Part shown: positions 1-7,010 of the stretch, piece by piece
How the letters are laid out: each line of letters begins with the position of its first letter
How positions within the stretch are numbered: position 1 is the stretch's first letter
Source: Asticcacaulis sp.
Lineage (GTDB): Bacteria; Pseudomonadota; Alphaproteobacteria; Caulobacterales; Caulobacteraceae
DNA: 10,000 nucleotides
Direction of reading: 5' to 3'
NCBI RefSeq assembly: GCF_020217185.1
Contig: NZ_JAIWNX010000039.1
Location: forward strand, 1-10,000
The notes under the pieces: generated by a model
Told to the model about the DNA's origin: nothing
The model's input: only the letters and a program-made list of their open reading frames with translations
The model's database searches: none
Translations under genes and position numbers: made by a program

Positions 1-34
1 CTCGCTGGCCGCGCGTCTGGAGAACGGGCAATGA
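1..34 (+). CDS. pyrB: Aspartate carbamoyltransferase, C-terminal end (partial)
   Basis: Reading in the frame that starts at position 2 gives SLAARLENGQ followed by TGA at 32-34. The stop overlaps the ATG of the next gene (31-33) as ATGA, which is typical of translationally coupled genes in one operon. Ten residues cannot identify a protein. The name rests on the known pairing of pyrB with this type of pyrC-like gene in Alphaproteobacteria and Pseudomonas, where the two products form one complex. The rest of the gene lies to the left of the window. Confidence 0.6.
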   Translation, partial: SLAARLENGQ

Positions 35-1326
35 AGCAGTCTCAACCCATCGCGCTCGTCAATGCCCGCCTGATCGACCCGGCCAGCGACTATGACGGCC
101 CCGGCAGCCTGATCCTCACCGAAGGCGTCATTGCCGAGGTGCTGCACACGGCGCATCTGCCGTCGGGCTCCGCCGACATGAAGGTCATCGACTGCGACGG
201 CAAGGTGGTCTGTCCCGGCCTGATCGACCTGCGCGTCAAGACCGGTGAACCCGGGGCCGAGCCCAAGGAGACGCTGAAATCCGCCAGCCGCGCCGCTGCG
301 GCCGGGGGGGTGACGTCGATGGTGGTGCAGCCCGACACCGACCCGGTGATCGACGAGCCGGCCATGGTCGATTTCATCCTGCGCCGCGCCCGCGATATCG
401 AACTGGTGCACGTCTATCCCGCCGGGGCCGCTACCAAGGGGCATAACGGCAAGCAGATGGCCGAAATCGGCCTGATGAGCGAATCCGGTGCCGTCTATTT
501 CACCGATGTCGAACGTCCGATCATCAATTCCAAAGTGCTGGCCCGCGTCCTCTCTTACGCCAATGGCTTCAACGCCCTGATCGCCCACCGCCCCAAGGAG
601 CCGTGGCTGTCGGACGGTGCGGTCGCCACCTCCGGCGAAATGGCGGCGCGCATGGGGCTGTCGGGTGTGTCCGCGCTGGCGGAGCGCATCGCGCTGGAGC
701 GCGATCTGGCTCTGGTCGAACTGACCGGGGCGCGCCTGCTGGTCGATCAGATCACCACCGCCGGGGCCATCAAGGCCGTCGCACAGGCCAAGGCGAAGGG
801 ACTGGATGTCTATGCCTCGGCCTCGATCAACCATCTGGTGTTCAACGAAATCGACATTGGCGATTACCGCACCTTCTACCGCCTCGACCCGCCGCTGCGT
901 TCTGAAGACGATCGTATCGCTCTGGTGGAGGCTCTGGCCGACGGCCTGATTGACGTGGTGGTGTCGAACCACACGCCCCTGCCCGCCGAAGACAAGCGCC
1001 GCCCCTTCTCCGAAGCCGAGCCGGGGGCGATTGGCCTGCAAACCCTGCTGGCGGCCTTGATCGGCCTGCACCATGATCGGGAGATTCCGCTGATCGACCT
1101 GCTGCGCACCGTGACGATCAATCCGGCGCAACTGATCGGTCTGGAGGCCGGGCGGCTGTCGCCCGGTGCGCCCGCCGACCTGATTGTGGTCGATGTCGAC
1201 GCGCCGTTTGCCTTGCGCGAAAGCGACATCCTGTCGAAATCGAAGAACTCCCCCTTTGAAAACCGCACATTACAGGGCAAGGTAGAGCTGACGCTGGTGG
1301 ACGGTCGAATCGTTTATCAGATCTGA
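31..1326 (+). CDS. pyrC: Dihydroorotase-like protein, probably the non-catalytic PyrC' partner of PyrB
   Basis: A 431-residue member of the class I dihydroorotase family in the amidohydrolase superfamily. It keeps the family frame: CPGLIDL at 61-67, GEPGAEPKET near 72-81, AAAAGGVTS near 88-96, PDTDPVID at 101-108, DPPLRSEDDR at 286-295, and a C-terminal amidohydrolase stretch with GRLSPGAPADL near 374-384. The residues of an active enzyme are missing. The HxH metal site is R68-V-K70. The histidine expected near 238-240 in the CHVS-type motif is replaced by VDQ. The catalytic aspartate of TDHAP is Asn313 in SNHTP. In Pseudomonas such a protein (PyrC') holds the ATCase dodecamer together while an active dihydroorotase is encoded elsewhere. 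I infer the same scaffold role in the cytosol. It overlaps the upstream stop by ATGA and lies 14 bp before plsY. Databases often call this protein dihydroorotase. Confidence 0.9.
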   Translation: MKQSQPIALVNARLIDPASDYDGPGSLILTEGVIAEVLHTAHLPSGSADMKVIDCDGKVVCPGLIDLRVKTGEPGAEPKETLKSASRAAAAGGVTSMVVQPDTDPVIDEPAMVDFILRRARDIELVHVYPAGAATKGHNGKQMAEIGLMSESGAVYFTDVERPIINSKVLARVLSYANGFNALIAHRPKEPWLSDGAVATSGEMAARMGLSGVSALAERIALERDLALVELTGARLLVDQITTAGAIKAVAQAKAKGLDVYASASINHLVFNEIDIGDYRTFYRLDPPLRSEDDRIALVEALADGLIDVVVSNHTPLPAEDKRRPFSEAEPGAIGLQTLLAALIGLHHDREIPLIDLLRTVTINPAQLIGLEAGRLSPGAPADLIVVDVDAPFALRESDILSKSKNSPFENRTLQGKVELTLVDGRIVYQI

Positions 1327-1340
1327 GTGAAAGCCCTGTA

Positions 1341-1988
1341 ATGCCTCTGCCCGACTGGACCATCTTTGCCCTTGCCGTGATCGGCGGCTACCTGCTGGGG
1401 TCGATCCCCTTCGGCGTCGTCACGACGAAGCTGGCCGGCATCGACATCCGCAGCATCGGTTCGGGCAATATCGGCGCGACCAATGTCTTGAGAACCGGGC
1501 GTAAGGATCTGGCCCTGATCACCTTTCTGGGCGATACGGGCAAGGGCGCGATGGCGGTCGGTCTGGCCTTCGCCCTGCTGCTCAGCGTCAATCAGGCGAC
1601 CCGTCAGACCGGTATGGCGCTGGCCGGGGGCGCGGCGTTTTTAGGCCACCTCTTCCCCGTCTGGCTGAAGTTCAAGGGCGGCAAGGGCGTGGCAACCTTC
1701 CTCGGCACCCTGTTTGCCGCCGCCTGGCCGATGGGGCTGCTGGCGGCCGGGACGTGGCTTCTGACCGCCTTTATCTTCCGCATTTCGTCGTTGAGCGCGC
1801 TGGTGGCCGCCGCCCTGATCGCGCCGCTGGGCCTCCTGACCGATCAGCCGCACGCCTTCGTCGTCATGGCCCTGTTCATGTCGGTGCTGATCTATGTGCG
1901 CCACCGCGAGAATATCCGCCGCCTGCTGAAAGGCGAGGAACCGAAGATCGGCAAGAAAAAAGACGCCGAACCCGCCGCGGACGCCTAA
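1341..1988 (+). CDS. plsY: Glycerol-3-phosphate acyltransferase PlsY
   Basis: A 215-residue integral membrane enzyme that moves an acyl group from acyl-phosphate to glycerol-3-phosphate. This gives lysophosphatidic acid, the first step of phospholipid synthesis when paired with PlsX. All three family motifs are present: SGNIGATNVLR at 41-51, GHLFPVWLKFKGGKG at 102-116 and HRENIRRLLKGEE at 188-200. Hydrophobic stretches near 8-27, 68-83, 92-108, 118-145 and 150-186 fit the usual five-helix topology. The tail after 200 is charged (KIGKKKDAEPAADA) and probably cytoplasmic. The start 14 bp after the pyrC-like stop has no strong Shine-Dalgarno sequence, so translation may be coupled. Only 4 bp separate it from dprA. 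Confidence 0.96.
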   Translation: MPLPDWTIFALAVIGGYLLGSIPFGVVTTKLAGIDIRSIGSGNIGATNVLRTGRKDLALITFLGDTGKGAMAVGLAFALLLSVNQATRQTGMALAGGAAFLGHLFPVWLKFKGGKGVATFLGTLFAAAWPMGLLAAGTWLLTAFIFRISSLSALVAAALIAPLGLLTDQPHAFVVMALFMSVLIYVRHRENIRRLLKGEEPKIGKKKDAEPAADA

Positions 1989-1992
1989 AGCC

Positions 1993-3138
1993 ATGAGCGA
2001 CGGGGGGGAGGATTTTTTCGGACGCTTTCCCGCCTGCACCAGCGACGCGGAACGCTTTGCGCGGCTTAGGCTGGCGCGCACGAACCGTATCGGCCCGGTG
2101 CATTTCCACCAACTGATCCTGCGCTTCGGCAGCGCCGTGAAGGCCGTCGAAAACCTGCCCCTGATCGCTAAACGCGCCGGGGGCGGCATCGTCCCCGCCC
2201 CGATTGAGGCCGTCGAAGCGGAAATGGCGCGCGGTCGCGCCGCCGGGGCGCGGCTGGTCGTGCTGGGGGACGCCGCCTATCCCAAACTGCTGGCCGACAT
2301 TGCGGCCGCGCCGCCCGTCCTGTGGATGCTGGGCGAACAGACCGCCCTGCCCGACCGCGCCATCGCCATTGTCGGCGCGCGCAATGCCTCGGCGGCGGGT
2401 CAGCGCATCGCGCATGCGCTGGCCAGAGAGCTGGGCGAAGCGGGCTTTTTCGTCGTCTCCGGACTGGCGCGCGGCATAGATACGCAGGCCCATACGGGCA
2501 GCCTCAAGACCGGGACGGCGGCGGTGCTGGGCGGTGGCGTCGATGACATCTATCCGCCCGACAATACCGACCTTTATCAGGCTATCCGCACCTATGGCGT
2601 GCTGATTTCCGAAAGCCCGGTGGGGTATCGCGCCCGCGCCGGAGACTTTCCGCGCCGCAACCGGGTCATCAGCGGCCTGACGCGCGGCACGATTGTGGTG
2701 GAGGCCGAACTGAAATCCGGCTCGCTGATCACGGCGCGACTGGCCAACGAACAGGGGCGTGAGGTGTTTGCCGTGCCCGGTTCGCCGCTCGATCCGCGCT
2801 GCCGCGGCACCAATGACCTGATCCGGCAGGGCGCCACCCTGTGCGAAGGCGTGGACGACATCCTGCGCACGCTGGACGCCCAGATGACGCTGTTTGAGCG
2901 CCCCGCCCCTGTCGTACCGCTGCACGCCGTCAGTGCGTTTGACGATACGGACCTTGATGAGGCCATCGAGTCCCTGCGCGACCGCCTGCTGAGCCTGATC
3001 AGCCCTGTCCCCACCCCGCGCGAAGACCTGCTGCGCCTCAGCGGGGCCCCGGCCCATATCGGTCTGGCGGCCCTGGGAGAGCTGGAAATCGCCGGGCTGA
3101 TCGTCACGACCTCTGACGGACAGTATATCCGCGCCTGA
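1993..3138 (+). CDS. dprA: DNA-processing protein DprA (Smf)
   Basis: A 381-residue cytosolic protein that binds incoming single-stranded DNA and loads RecA during natural transformation. The three-part alphaproteobacterial layout is visible. An N-terminal helix-hairpin-helix (SAM-like) region lies near 20-62 (RTNRIGPVHFHQLILRFGS). The Rossmann-like core at about 85-300 carries IAIVGARNAS at 124-133, SGLARGID at 156-163, FPRRNRVISGLTRG at 219-232, SGSLITARLA at 242-251 and VPGSP at 261-265. A C-terminal winged-helix region lies near 325-381. The ATG at 1993 sits 4 bp after the plsY stop. A purine-rich G7AGG run just inside the gene (2002-2011) looks like a ribosome site but has no usual start codon at a proper distance downstream, so I keep 1993. 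The gene ends 5 bp from the stop of the opposing small gene. Confidence 0.96.
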   Translation: MSDGGEDFFGRFPACTSDAERFARLRLARTNRIGPVHFHQLILRFGSAVKAVENLPLIAKRAGGGIVPAPIEAVEAEMARGRAAGARLVVLGDAAYPKLLADIAAAPPVLWMLGEQTALPDRAIAIVGARNASAAGQRIAHALARELGEAGFFVVSGLARGIDTQAHTGSLKTGTAAVLGGGVDDIYPPDNTDLYQAIRTYGVLISESPVGYRARAGDFPRRNRVISGLTRGTIVVEAELKSGSLITARLANEQGREVFAVPGSPLDPRCRGTNDLIRQGATLCEGVDDILRTLDAQMTLFERPAPVVPLHAVSAFDDTDLDEAIESLRDRLLSLISPVPTPREDLLRLSGAPAHIGLAALGELEIAGLIVTTSDGQYIRA

Positions 3139-3143
3139 GTTCC

Positions 3144-3329
3144 TTACAGGCTATTTGCCTTCTGATAGGCCTTGCGCAGGCAGTCGCTCAGCGGCGGGCA
3201 TTGCGCCCGTTCGGCCAGCACCGACAGCTCTTTCGTCATATCGCGGATATAGCGGATCACCTCGGCCCTGTGTTCGGAGTCGGTGATATAGGCCGGGGTG
3301 TCCGGCGGGGAAGCAGGGGTGTCACTCAT
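3144..3329 (-). CDS. Small hypothetical protein, 61 residues
   Basis: I do not recognise this protein. It reads from ATG at 3329 down to TAA at 3144-3146. The first 14 residues are proline- and threonine-rich (SDTPASPPDTPAYIT) and probably disordered. The rest (about 17-61) looks helical and charged, with SEHRAEVIRYIRDM and KELSVLAERAQ, and two cysteines at about 44 and 50. There is no signal peptide or membrane segment. In its favour: it exactly fills the gap between dprA and the control region of topA, and a plausible minus-strand promoter lies upstream at 3369-3398. Against it: the short length and lack of a clear Shine-Dalgarno sequence. It converges on dprA with 5 bp between the stops and no visible terminator. 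Confidence 0.6.
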   Translation of the reverse strand: MSDTPASPPDTPAYITDSEHRAEVIRYIRDMTKELSVLAERAQCPPLSDCLRKAYQKANSL

Positions 3330-3368
3330 GCGATTATCTGGGTCTGTTTTTATACCACTTAAGTGCGA

Positions 3369-3398
3369 ACTATATCCATATTTAACTTAAAGTTGCAA
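3369..3398 (-). promoter_or_regulatory. Candidate promoter for the small minus-strand gene
   Basis: On the minus strand, TTGCAA (plus positions 3393-3398) is followed after 18 bp by TATAGT (plus 3369-3374), a close match to TATAAT. It lies about 40 bp upstream of the ATG at 3329 in a stretch (3335-3410) that is strikingly AT-rich for this genome. This is a motif match by eye only. Confidence 0.4.
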
Positions 3399-3440
3399 TA
3401 ATCAAAATCACCCGCCGTCCGGTTGAATTTCGCCCCTGCG

Positions 3441-3469
3441 TTGACACGCTGGCCGCACAAGCCCATGTT
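3441..3469 (+). promoter_or_regulatory. Candidate topA promoter
   Basis: A perfect -35 hexamer TTGACA at 3441-3446 is followed after 17 bp by CATGTT (3464-3469), which is a weak -10. It lies about 60 bp upstream of the topA ATG, in the 200-bp region between two diverging genes. A second -10-like sequence, GCTATTGTC, lies near 3497-3505. Supercoiling control of topA is known in other bacteria but nothing here shows it directly. Confidence 0.35.
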
Positions 3470-3529
3470 GGCGGGAATTTTCAGCGACCGCTTATTGCTA
3501 TTGTCGGTTTTCCTCCTATTAAAGACCTC

Positions 3530-6151
3530 ATGAACCTCGTCATCGTCGAAAGCCCGGCCAAGGCCAAAACCATCAACAAATACCTGGGTAAGGACTATAC
3601 CGTGCTGGCCTCCTATGGCCATGTGCGCGACCTGCCCTCGAAAGACGGCTCGGTCAAACCGGACGAAGACTTCGCCATGAGCTGGGAGGTGGACGCCAAG
3701 GCCTCAAAGCGCCTGAGCGACATCGCCGATGCCGCGAAGAAGTCGGACCGCGTCATTCTGGCCACCGACCCGGACCGCGAAGGCGAAGCCATTTCGTGGC
3801 ACGTGCTGGAAGTGCTCAATAAAAAGAAAGTGTTGAAGGAAAAGATCGTCGAGCGCGTCACCTTCAACGCCATCACCAAGGCTTCGGTTCAGGAGGCCAT
3901 GGCCGCCCCGCGTCAGATCGACATGGAGCTGGTCGAGGCCTATCTGGCGCGTCGGGCGCTTGATTACCTCGTGGGCTTTACCCTGTCGCCGGTTCTGTGG
4001 CGCAAGCTGCCGGGCGCGCGTTCGGCCGGCCGCGTGCAGTCGGTGGCGCTCAAGATCATCGTGGACCGCGAGCTTGAGATCGAAAAGTTCAAGTCCGAAG
4101 AATACTGGACCGTCGATGCCGAAGTGTCGGCCAATTCGCCGCCGTTTACGGCGCGTCTGAACGTCCTCAATGGCAAGAAGCTCGCCAAGTTCGACCTGAA
4201 CGACGCCGAAAAGGCCGAAGCCGCGCGCAAAGCCATCTCGCTGTCGAAATTCGCTGTCGAATCGGTCGAACAGAAGCCGGGCAAGCGCACCCCGCCACCG
4301 CCCTTCACCACCTCGACCCTGCAACAGGAAGCGGCGCGTAAATTGGGTTTCTCCGCGCAACGCACCATGCAGACGGCCCAGAAACTTTATGAAGGCGTCG
4401 ATATTGGCGGCGAAACGACCGGCCTGATCACCTATATGCGGACCGACGGCGTGTTTATCGACCCGGCGGCCATCGGCGAGATTCGCAAGGCCGTGGGCGA
4501 GCGCTTCGGCAGCGCCTACGTGCCGTCCGAACCGCGCCTCTACAAGGTCAAGGCCAAGAACGCGCAGGAGGCCCACGAAGCCATCCGCCCGACCTCCATC
4601 TTCCGCCGTCCGGAGACCCTGCGCCTTGAGGGTGATCAGGCGCGCCTGTACGAACTGATCTGGAAGCGCACCATGGCTGCCCAGATGGAGGCCGCCCGCG
4701 TTGAAAAGACCACCATTGACCTGCTCAATCAGGACAAGTCGATCGGTCTGCGCGCCACGGGTCAGGTCATCACCTTTGACGGCTATCTGGCGCTCTACGA
4801 AGAGGGCAAGGACGACGAGACGGACGAGGACGGTGGCCGCCTGCCGCAACTGCGCACCGGCACGCTGGTCGATGTGCACGACATCAAGCCGGCCCAGCAC
4901 TTCACCGAACCGCCGCCGCGCTATTCCGAAGCCTCGCTGGTCAAGCGCATGGAAGAACTGGGCATTGGGCGCCCCTCGACCTACGCCTCGATCCTCAGCG
5001 TGCTGCGCGACCGCGACTACGTGCGCATGGACAAGAACCGCTTTATCCCGGAAGACAAGGGCCGTCTGGTCACCGCCTTCCTCGATCAGTTCTTCTCGCG
5101 CTACGTGCAGTACGATTTCACCGCCGACCTCGAAGAAAAGCTCGACCTCGTTTCGGCGGGCGATCTGAACTGGAAGGCGCTGCTGCGCGAATTCTGGCAG
5201 GATTTCCACGCCAAGGCCGGGGAAATCAGCGAATTCCGCGTCTCCGAAGTGCTGGACCGCCTTAATGACGCGCTGGGCCCGCACATCTTCCCGGACAAGG
5301 GCGACGGCTCCAACCCGCGCGCCTGCCCGACCTGCGGCACGGGTCAACTGAGCCTTAAAACCTCGCGCTTCGGGGCCTTTGTCGGCTGCTCCAACTACCC
5401 GGAATGCAAATATACCCGCCCCGTCGGCAACCCGGAAAACGCTTCCGAAGAGGCTGCCGCCTCCGGTGACCGCGAACTGGGCAATGATCCGGACACCGGC
5501 AAGGTGGTGTCGCTGAAGATCGGACGTTTCGGCCCCTATGTACAACTGGGCGAGGCGGAGTCCAAGGACGACAAGCCCAAACGCTCCTCCCTGCCCAAGG
5601 CCTGGCCCCCGGCGTCGATTGATCTCGACCGCGCGCTGAAGCTGTTGTCCCTGCCACGCAAGGTCGGTGATCACCCGGAAGACGGCAAGCCGATCACCGC
5701 GGCGCTGGGCCGCTTCGGGCCGTTTATCGAGCACGAAAAGACCTATGCCAACCTGCCGAGCTTCGACGACATCTTCGAAGTGGGCCTCAACCGTGCCGTC
5801 GTGCTGCTGGCCGAAAAGCGCGCCAATGCCAAGGGCAAGGCCTCATCGGTGGCACCGCTGAAAGAGCTGGGGGCGCACCCGGAATCGGGCGACGCCATTC
5901 AGGTCATGGCCGGTCGTTATGGCCCCTATGTCAAGTGCGGTAAGGTCAATGCCACCATCCCCAAGGACACCCCGCCCGAAGACGTGACGCTGGAACAGGC
6001 GCTGGCGCTGATTGAGGCCAAGGGCGGCGTGAAAAAGACGGCGGCCAAAAAAGCCCCGGCCAAGAAGTCAGCAGCGGCGAAAAAACCGGCAGCGAAGAAG
6101 GCCACCACCGCCAAGAAGGCCCCTGCAAAAAAAGCCAAGGCGGAGGCTTAA
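3530..6151 (+). CDS. topA: DNA topoisomerase I (type IA)
   Basis: An 873-residue enzyme that relaxes negative supercoils by cutting one strand and passing the other through. The TOPRIM domain starts at once (LVIVESPAKAKT at 3-14, catalytic Glu7) and has the metal site D80-P-D82-R-E84. The cleavage domain has PGARSAGRVQSVALK at 161-175 and the active tyrosine Tyr302 in ITYMRTDG. ELGIGRPSTYA at 476-486 is also typical. One four-cysteine zinc ribbon follows (C599, C602, C620, C626), then repeats of the topoisomerase C-terminal type marked by GRFGPYV at 665-671, GRFGPFI at 728-734 and GRYGPYV at 795-801. The tail (835-873) is lysine- and alanine-rich with KKAPAKK-like repeats, resembling histone H1 tails, and probably binds DNA without sequence preference. 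No strong Shine-Dalgarno precedes the ATG, but the N-terminus matches the family start. Confidence 0.98.
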   Translation: MNLVIVESPAKAKTINKYLGKDYTVLASYGHVRDLPSKDGSVKPDEDFAMSWEVDAKASKRLSDIADAAKKSDRVILATDPDREGEAISWHVLEVLNKKKVLKEKIVERVTFNAITKASVQEAMAAPRQIDMELVEAYLARRALDYLVGFTLSPVLWRKLPGARSAGRVQSVALKIIVDRELEIEKFKSEEYWTVDAEVSANSPPFTARLNVLNGKKLAKFDLNDAEKAEAARKAISLSKFAVESVEQKPGKRTPPPPFTTSTLQQEAARKLGFSAQRTMQTAQKLYEGVDIGGETTGLITYMRTDGVFIDPAAIGEIRKAVGERFGSAYVPSEPRLYKVKAKNAQEAHEAIRPTSIFRRPETLRLEGDQARLYELIWKRTMAAQMEAARVEKTTIDLLNQDKSIGLRATGQVITFDGYLALYEEGKDDETDEDGGRLPQLRTGTLVDVHDIKPAQHFTEPPPRYSEASLVKRMEELGIGRPSTYASILSVLRDRDYVRMDKNRFIPEDKGRLVTAFLDQFFSRYVQYDFTADLEEKLDLVSAGDLNWKALLREFWQDFHAKAGEISEFRVSEVLDRLNDALGPHIFPDKGDGSNPRACPTCGTGQLSLKTSRFGAFVGCSNYPECKYTRPVGNPENASEEAAASGDRELGNDPDTGKVVSLKIGRFGPYVQLGEAESKDDKPKRSSLPKAWPPASIDLDRALKLLSLPRKVGDHPEDGKPITAALGRFGPFIEHEKTYANLPSFDDIFEVGLNRAVVLLAEKRANAKGKASSVAPLKELGAHPESGDAIQVMAGRYGPYVKCGKVNATIPKDTPPEDVTLEQALALIEAKGGVKKTAAKKAPAKKSAAAKKPAAKKATTAKKAPAKKAKAEA

Positions 6152-6154
6152 ACA

Positions 6155-6193
6155 CCCCCTCTCCTCCCTGTGCCACAGGCATGGGAAGGAGAA
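6155..6193 (+). repeat. Palindromic repeat R1 (plus orientation, short copy)
   Basis: This begins 3 bp after the topA stop. Arms at 6161-6174 and 6178-6191 pair around an ACA loop. The CTGTGCC and GGCATGG parts pair in RNA through two adjacent G-U wobbles. It lacks the second half seen in the other copies. It could act as an mRNA-end hairpin for topA, but there is no U-tract after it, so it is not a standard intrinsic terminator. Confidence 0.8.
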
Positions 6194-6200
6194 ATGATAG

Positions 6201-6274
6201 CCCCTCTCCTCCCTGTCGCGCAGCGATGGGGAGGGGGACCGCCAGCGAAGCGCAGCGGTGGAGGGGGATAACTC
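6201..6274 (+). repeat. Palindromic repeat R2 (plus orientation)
   Basis: A hairpin with arms 6209-6219 and 6223-6233 and a GCA loop is followed by an AGCG-rich part and GGAGGGGGAT. The stretch from 6187 to 6234, which includes the junction with R1, recurs without change at 6887-6934. With R3 it forms a large inverted pair around an 75-bp spacer (6275-6349) in which I see no gene or clear signal. Confidence 0.8.
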
Positions 6275-6349
6275 TGACAGTCCCAAAAACGCAAAGCCTT
6301 GACGTCACCAAAGGGCATTGGCCAGCGACTGAGATTTTCTACCGCGTCA

Positions 6350-6406
6350 CCCCCTCCGCTTCGCTACGCTCAGCACCTCCCCATGCCTTCGGCACAGGGA
6401 GGAGAA
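6350..6406 (+). repeat. Palindromic repeat R3 (minus orientation)
   Basis: This is the reverse-complement form of the family. It has three near-tandem CGCT units (CGCTTCGCTACGCT), then a hairpin with CTCCCCATGCC and GGCACAGGGAG arms around a TTC loop, ending in AGGAGAA. It is identical by eye over 57 bp to R4 at 6837-6893, so the nuclease-like gene between them is flanked by perfect direct repeats. Confidence 0.85.
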
Positions 6407-6441
6407 GGGCTGACCGTCCCTTGGAATGGCTCTAGCGCCGG

Positions 6442-6460
6442 GCGTAACCGCACGTTACGC
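6442..6460 (+). repeat. Short inverted repeat before the DUF559 gene
   Basis: GCGTAAC (6442-6448) and GTTACGC (6454-6460) are a perfect 7-bp pair around a 5-bp loop. The pairing can extend to GGG and CCC with a 2-nt bulge. It ends 8 bp before the ATG at 6469, where a ribosome site would normally lie, and differs in sequence from the R family. It may be an operator or an mRNA hairpin that limits translation. Confidence 0.5.
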
Positions 6461-6468
6461 TGCCCGCC

Positions 6469-6831
6469 ATGAAAACGCCGCGCAAGCATCAGTTTGCCAA
6501 GCAACTCCGGCGCGACATGTCTCCGCCGGAAGTGCGCCTTTGGGTGCGTCTGCGGTCGCGCGCCGAAGGCAATCTGAGCTTTCGGCGTCAGCATCCCATT
6601 GGCCCCTATGTGCTTGATTTCTATTGCGCCGCCGCCCGACTGGCGATCGAGGTCGATGGCATAGAGCATACGTTCGATAGTCGCCGCATCCGCGACGCCA
6701 AACGCGATGCGTGGTTGTTGGCGCAAGGTATCTATACCCAGCGCATCCCGGCTTTCGAGATCATGGCCGATGCGGATGAAGTGGCCGAAGGCGTGTACCG
6801 ACTGGCCATCGAGCGTTTGGGCAAGACCTGA
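6469..6831 (+). CDS. DUF559-domain protein, Vsr-fold endonuclease-like
   Basis: A 120-residue protein with the usual DUF559 pattern: a basic start, MSPPEVRLWVRLRSR at 17-31, FRRQHPIGPYVLDFYC at 38-53, LAIEVDGIEH at 58-67, RDAWLLAQGI at 79-88, then RIPAFEI and a helical end. DUF559 is related to the very-short-patch-repair nuclease and PD-(D/E)XK folds. D50, E61, D63 and H67 are the likely metal or catalytic positions, so nuclease activity is possible but the biological role is unknown. The gene is complete. It has no good Shine-Dalgarno and uses more TTG, ATA and CGA codons than its neighbours, which suits acquired DNA. It sits between R3 and R4, and its last 14 codons recur in decayed form at 7011-7055. 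It separates topA from rnr, which are often adjacent in related bacteria. Confidence 0.85.
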   Translation: MKTPRKHQFAKQLRRDMSPPEVRLWVRLRSRAEGNLSFRRQHPIGPYVLDFYCAAARLAIEVDGIEHTFDSRRIRDAKRDAWLLAQGIYTQRIPAFEIMADADEVAEGVYRLAIERLGKT

Positions 6832-6836
6832 GCCAT

Positions 6837-6893
6837 CCCCCTCCGCTTCGCTACGCTCAGCACCTCCCCATGCCTTCGGCACAGGGAGGAGAA
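6837..6893 (+). repeat. Palindromic repeat R4 (minus orientation)
   Basis: This begins 5 bp after the stop of the DUF559 gene and is identical by eye to R3 over 57 bp. It is joined head to head with R5 through AAATGATAG, the same junction seen between R1 and R2. Together with the end of the upstream gene it is repeated at 7027-7117. Confidence 0.85.
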
Positions 6894-6900
6894 ATGATAG

Positions 6901-6973
6901 CCCCTCTCCTCCCTGTCGCGCAGCGATGGGGAGGTGGCGGCGAATGCAATGAGCCGACGGAGGGGGATGACTC
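6901..6973 (+). repeat. Palindromic repeat R5 (plus orientation)
   Basis: Its first part is the same as R2, 700 bp away. The middle (6935-6957) has diverged and lost the AGCG run. It ends in GGAGGGGGATGACTC, close to GGAGGGGGATAACTC in R2. With R6 it forms an inverted pair like R2 with R3, and the gene remnant lies inside that pair. Confidence 0.75.
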
Positions 6974-7010
6974 CATCAGTGTAGACACCCCGTCGCTACC
7001 TTTGCACCTC

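Noticed and set aside
3359..3622. An 87-codon minus-strand frame across the topA start.
   Set aside because: It overlaps the conserved first 31 codons of topA and the candidate promoters, and its translation shows no family features.
3704..5734. A 676-codon open frame on the minus strand opposite topA, with similar long ones opposite dprA (1876-3057) and rnr (7917-9266).
   Set aside because: These are antisense shadows caused by GC-rich third positions in strongly conserved genes. Their translations have low-complexity composition and no recognisable domains.
6032..6148. Programmed frameshift at A-runs in the lysine-rich topA tail (for example seven A at 6127-6133).
   Set aside because: Such runs follow naturally from AAA/AAG lysine codons, and a shifted product would only replace a few tail residues.
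6155..6191. Intrinsic terminator of topA.
   Set aside because: The hairpin is good but is followed by GAGAAATGATAG with no U-tract, so it fits the repeat family better. It may still protect the mRNA end.
6181..6435. An 84-codon frame and its counterparts at 6707-6952 and 6870-7055 with SPSPPCRAAMGR-like translations.
   Set aside because: They are built almost wholly from the palindromic repeats, read in several frames, and look like the spurious proteins such repeats generate.
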